Shown here piece by piece: positions 31,897 to 34,784 of a stretch of DNA of 34,784 bases. Under the pieces are notes generated by a model. The model made no database searches. It had not been told where the DNA came from and was given only the letters and a program-made list of their open reading frames with translations. The DNA lies in assembly GCA_045591315.1 (NCBI GenBank), contig JAZNSN010000023.1, positions 1 to 34,784 on the forward strand. The letters are read 5' to 3'. The stretch is from HGM04593 sp045591315. GTDB lineage: Bacteria > Bacteroidota > Bacteroidia > Bacteroidales > Bacteroidaceae. Numbering within the stretch: position 1 is the first letter of the stretch; each line of letters opens with the position of its first letter. A program made the translations under genes and the position numbers.

Positions 31897-33117
31897 ATGA
31901 GCAATTACAGAGAGAAGCGTCAGGGCGATTCCGCTCCGCGCGGCAACAGGGAAAGAAGTTCATTCAACCCGAATTTCGGAAGTGACAACAGATTGAAGTC
32001 GCGTCCGCGTTTCAATAGGGAATCAGACGAGCGTCCGCAGTTTATGCGTACAAATCGCAATGATTCAAATGGCGGTTACAGGTCATATAATCGCTCAAAC
32101 CGTAATTTTGACAGCGGTTTTGACGGGGATAGAGGTGGCAGGCCACGTTTTGGCGGAGATTTCAAGCCGCGTTACAATGCAGAGCTGCAAGGTGGCGACA
32201 GGAATTTCCGTAAAGGAGGCTACCGAAATGAAACACAGAATACATATTCCAATAATGGCGAGAACAGGTCGTATGGCAACTATGGTGCAGACCGCCGTGG
32301 CAGCTATGGAGCAAGAGGCAACAGAAAGGCATACGATCCAAACTCCAAATACAGCAGCAAGAAGCGTGTAGTATATCGTGAGGCTGCAATAGACCCGAAT
32401 GCTCCTGTTCGTCTGAACAAGTATCTTGCCAATGCTGGTATCTGTTCACGTCGCGAGGCTGACAACTATATTGAAGCCGGTCTTATAACAGTTAACGGTG
32501 AGGTCGTTACAGAATTGGGTACAAAAGTCGTTCCTACAGACGATGTGCGTTTCAATAGCGAGCGCATAAACCCGGAACGTAAGGTATATGTCCTTCTGAA
32601 CAAACCGAAGGATTGTGTTACAACGGTTGATGACCCCCAGGAGCGCAAGACGGTGCTTGACTGTCTTCGTGGAATAGGCAAGGAAAGAATCTATCCCGTA
32701 GGCCGTCTTGACCGAAATACTACAGGGGTGCTTCTTCTCACAAATGACGGAGATATGGCGGCGAAGCTTACTCATCCCAAGTTCATGAAGAAGAAGATAT
32801 ATCATGTGACATGTGACAAGAATGTCGCTATGTCCGATATGGATATGCTTGTAAACGGAATAGAGCTTGAAGATGGCCCGGTGTATGCCGACGAGGTTAC
32901 TTATGTTAACGAGGCTGACCGTTCTCAGATTGGTATTGAGATTCACTCCGGCAAGAACCGTATTGTCCGTCGTATGCTTGAGCATCTCGGTTATCGTGTG
33001 AATAAGCTTGACAGAGTCCTGTTTGCAGGCCTGACCAAGAAGAATCTGAAGCGAGGTGACTGGAGATATCTCACAGAGAAGGAGGTCAATATGCTCCGTA
33101 TGGGTGCTTATGAATAA
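31897..33117 (+). CDS. RluB-type 23S rRNA pseudouridine synthase with a long low-complexity N-terminus
   Basis: This 406-aa protein has an S4 RNA-binding domain (171-216, RLNKYLANAGICSRREADNYI) and a RsuA/RluB-type catalytic domain. The catalytic Asp272 lies in GRLDRNTTGVLLLT, and GKNRIVRRMLEHLGY is near the end. Such enzymes modify uridine in 23S rRNA. About 165 N-terminal residues precede S4 and are very rich in Arg, Gly, Asn, Ser and Tyr (NRSNRNFDSGFDGDRGG and similar). They look disordered and RNA-binding, like eukaryotic RGG tracts. The exact target base (RluB or RluE/F type) is uncertain. It lies 43 bases both after purB and before asnS. Confidence 0.88.
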   Translation: MSNYREKRQGDSAPRGNRERSSFNPNFGSDNRLKSRPRFNRESDERPQFMRTNRNDSNGGYRSYNRSNRNFDSGFDGDRGGRPRFGGDFKPRYNAELQGGDRNFRKGGYRNETQNTYSNNGENRSYGNYGADRRGSYGARGNRKAYDPNSKYSSKKRVVYREAAIDPNAPVRLNKYLANAGICSRREADNYIEAGLITVNGEVVTELGTKVVPTDDVRFNSERINPERKVYVLLNKPKDCVTTVDDPQERKTVLDCLRGIGKERIYPVGRLDRNTTGVLLLTNDGDMAAKLTHPKFMKKKIYHVTCDKNVAMSDMDMLVNGIELEDGPVYADEVTYVNEADRSQIGIEIHSGKNRIVRRMLEHLGYRVNKLDRVLFAGLTKKNLKRGDWRYLTEKEVNMLRMGAYE

Positions 33118-33160
33118 TATGAAATAGAAATGGGGTAATCCCGACACAAATAAATATTCA

Positions 33161-34564
33161 ATGAAAACGATAAAGCGTACAAGAATATCGGATGTCCTCA
33201 AGAGCAAGAGTGCCGGTATTGAAGTTAATGTAAGAGGTTGGGTCAGAACTCGCCGCAGTAGCAAACAGGTCGCTTTTGTGGCTCTCAACGACGGCTCTAC
33301 AATCAATAATATCCAGGTCGTGATAGATGCTGACAAGTTCGATGAGGAACTTGTAAAACAGTTTACGACCGGTGCATGCCTTAGTGTCAATGGAATGCTT
33401 GTCGAGTCTATCGGCGGTGGTCAGGCTGTAGAGATTCAGGCTGCAGAAATTGAACTGCTCGGTGCATGTGACAATACATATCCGTTGCAGAAGAAAGGCC
33501 AGACAATGGAGTTCATGCGTACTGTAGCTCACTTGCGTCCGCGTACAAATACTTTCGGTGCAGTGTTCCGCATACGCCACAATATGGCATACGCTATACA
33601 TAAGTTCTTCCATGACAAGGGCTTCTACTATTTCCATACACCGCTTATCACGGCTTCCGATTGCGAAGGTGCAGGACAGATGTTCCAGGTTACGACCATG
33701 AACCTATACGACCTTAAGAAAGACGAGAACGGAAACATCAAGTATGACGGTGATTTCTTCGGCAAGCAGGCAAGCCTTACTGTTTCCGGCCAGCTCGAAG
33801 GCGAATTGGCTGCAACTGCGCTGGGCGCAATATACACATTCGGTCCGACATTCCGTGCAGAGAACTCAAATACGCCACGTCATTTGGCTGAGTTCTGGAT
33901 GATAGAGCCTGAGGTCGCATTCAACGATATATACGACAATATGGAACTTGCAGAGGAGTTCATAAAATATTGCGTACAGTGGGCTCTCGACAACTGCATG
34001 GAGGATATAACGTTCCTCAATAACATGATTGACAAAGAGCTGATTGCCCGTCTGCGTTCAATCGTTGATACAGAGTTTGTTCGTCTCAGCTATACCGACG
34101 GTATAAAGATTCTTGAAGATGCTGTTGCTGCCGGCCACAAGTTCGAGTTCCCGGTATATTGGGGTGTTGACCTTGCTTCGGAGCATGAGCGTTATCTTGT
34201 TGAAACGCACTTCAAGCGCCCTGTTATTCTTACAGATTACCCGAAGGAGATCAAGGCTTTCTACATGAAACAGAATGAGGACGGAAAGACTGTACGTGCT
34301 ATGGACGTTCTTTTCCCGAAGATTGGAGAGATTATCGGCGGTTCCGAGCGTGAGGCCGATTACAATAAACTGCTCACACGCATTGAGGAGATGAATATTC
34401 CGATGAAGGATATGTGGTGGTATCTTGACACACGCCGTTACGGCTCATGTCCGCACTCCGGTTTCGGCCTCGGCTTTGAGCGTCTTCTGCTCTTTGTGAC
34501 CGGTATGGCAAATATTCGCGATGTGATACCTTTCCCAAGGACCCCGAACAATGCAGAATTCTAA
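33161..34564 (+). CDS. asnS: Asparaginyl-tRNA synthetase
   Basis: This 467-aa class IIb synthetase charges tRNA-Asn. The N-terminal OB-fold anticodon-binding domain spans about 1-110 (VNVRGWVRTRRSSKQVAFVALNDGS). Motif 2 is in GPTFRAENSNTPRHLAEFWMIEPE, and motif 3 is GFGLGFERLLLFVTGMANIRDVIPFPRTP. The ENSNTPRHLAEFW string favours Asn over Asp specificity. It ends the purB-rluB-asnS unit and is followed by a terminator. Confidence 0.96.
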   Translation: MKTIKRTRISDVLKSKSAGIEVNVRGWVRTRRSSKQVAFVALNDGSTINNIQVVIDADKFDEELVKQFTTGACLSVNGMLVESIGGGQAVEIQAAEIELLGACDNTYPLQKKGQTMEFMRTVAHLRPRTNTFGAVFRIRHNMAYAIHKFFHDKGFYYFHTPLITASDCEGAGQMFQVTTMNLYDLKKDENGNIKYDGDFFGKQASLTVSGQLEGELAATALGAIYTFGPTFRAENSNTPRHLAEFWMIEPEVAFNDIYDNMELAEEFIKYCVQWALDNCMEDITFLNNMIDKELIARLRSIVDTEFVRLSYTDGIKILEDAVAAGHKFEFPVYWGVDLASEHERYLVETHFKRPVILTDYPKEIKAFYMKQNEDGKTVRAMDVLFPKIGEIIGGSEREADYNKLLTRIEEMNIPMKDMWWYLDTRRYGSCPHSGFGLGFERLLLFVTGMANIRDVIPFPRTPNNAEF

Positions 34565-34584
34565 TAAGTTTTAGGAGATATTAC

Positions 34585-34622
34585 GAGGGTGACCCAAAAG
34601 TAAGATTGGGTTGCCCTCTTGC
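34585..34622 (+). terminator. Intrinsic terminator after asnS
   Basis: A 13-bp stem with two G-T pairs (34585-34597 with 34606-34618) and an 8-base loop is followed by a short T-rich tail (ttgcttatt). Confidence 0.7.
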
Positions 34623-34666
34623 TTATTATTAGTTCAGCTCCTACATTTCTGCAGGATGATAAAAAT

Positions 34667-34701
34667 ATAGCTATTCCTTTGATAAACATCGGAATAGCTA
34701 T
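34667..34701. other. Inverted repeat downstream of asnS
   Basis: A perfect 11-bp inverted repeat (ATAGCTATTCC/GGAATAGCTAT) has a 13-base spacer and is followed by TGTTTGTTT. It could be a second terminator or an operator next to the promoter at 34701-34731. Confidence 0.4.
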
Positions 34702-34731
34702 TGTTTGTTTGGAGAATATTTACTATCTTTA
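34701..34731 (+). promoter_or_regulatory. Candidate promoter of the next gene
   Basis: TTG (34701-34703), then 20 bases, then TATCTTTA (34724-34731), a 7 of 8 match to TAnnTTTG. It sits 40 bases before a possible start codon at 34772. Confidence 0.45.
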
Positions 34732-34771
34732 TACTACCACATAAAAAGTTAATAACCTAGTCCCAAACAAC

Positions 34772-34784
34772 ATGACAAAGATAA
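34772..34784 (+). CDS. Possible start of a next gene, cut by the window edge
   Basis: An ATG follows an A-rich stretch (cccaaacaac) and a good promoter candidate, and encodes M-T-K-I before the window ends. Only four codons are visible, so neither the reading frame nor the product can be confirmed. Confidence 0.3.

Noticed and set aside
32446..33390. A 314-aa minus-strand reading frame
   Set aside because: It is antisense to the rluB-type gene and asnS, and has no recognisable motif.

Overview
The window looks like chromosome from a member of the Bacteroidales (Bacteroides/Prevotella/Paraprevotella type). Three things point there: Bacteroidetes promoter boxes (TAnnTTTG, often with TTG/TTTG about 20 bases upstream) before most transcription units; gene orders typical of the group (DUF177-rpmF-era-der, tig/clpP-clpX, recQ-guaB-three folding factors-ostA-mutL, purB-rluB-asnS); and a BspA-like surface leucine-rich-repeat protein with a C-terminal sorting-type tail. 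The genus cannot be fixed by reading alone.

Layout. 1-580: an ORF-free, strongly self-complementary stretch that reads like a structured non-coding RNA and ends in a perfect intrinsic terminator, then tRNA-Lys(CTT) and its own terminator. 580-6484 is the accessory part: the 3' remnant of an ISL3-type transposase, a minus-strand pair (a 193-aa protein of unknown function plus a Ser/Thr kinase fused through one membrane segment to a BspA-type LRR ectodomain), a divergent secreted BspA-like LRR protein, a 61-aa small protein, and an orphan sensor histidine kinase. 6661-9847: ribosome-linked genes (DUF177, rpmF, era, der), without the fabH that often sits between rpmF and era. 9826-10146: four tandem 75-bp units plus a partial one, beginning inside the last codons of der, each able to form two hairpins, followed by a very long bidirectional terminator. 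10216-13680: an unknown membrane protein, an MlaFE-type lipid ABC transporter (minus) and lptB (plus). 13901-17244: trigger factor, clpP, clpX. 17417-28612: one long apparent operon (recQ, guaB, two parvulin-type proteins and a lipoprotein, an OstA-like protein, a small tail-anchored protein, mutL). 28882-30054: an OmpA-family porin-like protein. 30197-30368: two identical tRNA-Val(TAC) genes. 30507-34564: purB, an rluB-type pseudouridine synthase with a long Arg/Gly/Asn-rich N-terminus, and asnS. A next gene may begin at 34772.

Most genes are housekeeping. They link protein biogenesis and quality control (trigger factor, ClpXP, L32, AsnRS, Era, Der, RluB), envelope biogenesis (MlaFE, LptB, OstA-like, parvulins, OmpA), purine synthesis (guaB, purB) and DNA repair (recQ, mutL). 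The parts most worth a second look are the structured RNA upstream of tRNA-Lys, the kinase-LRR/secreted-LRR/small-protein neighbourhood, and the der tandem hairpin array. No complete mobile element, CRISPR array or recognisable defence system is visible.
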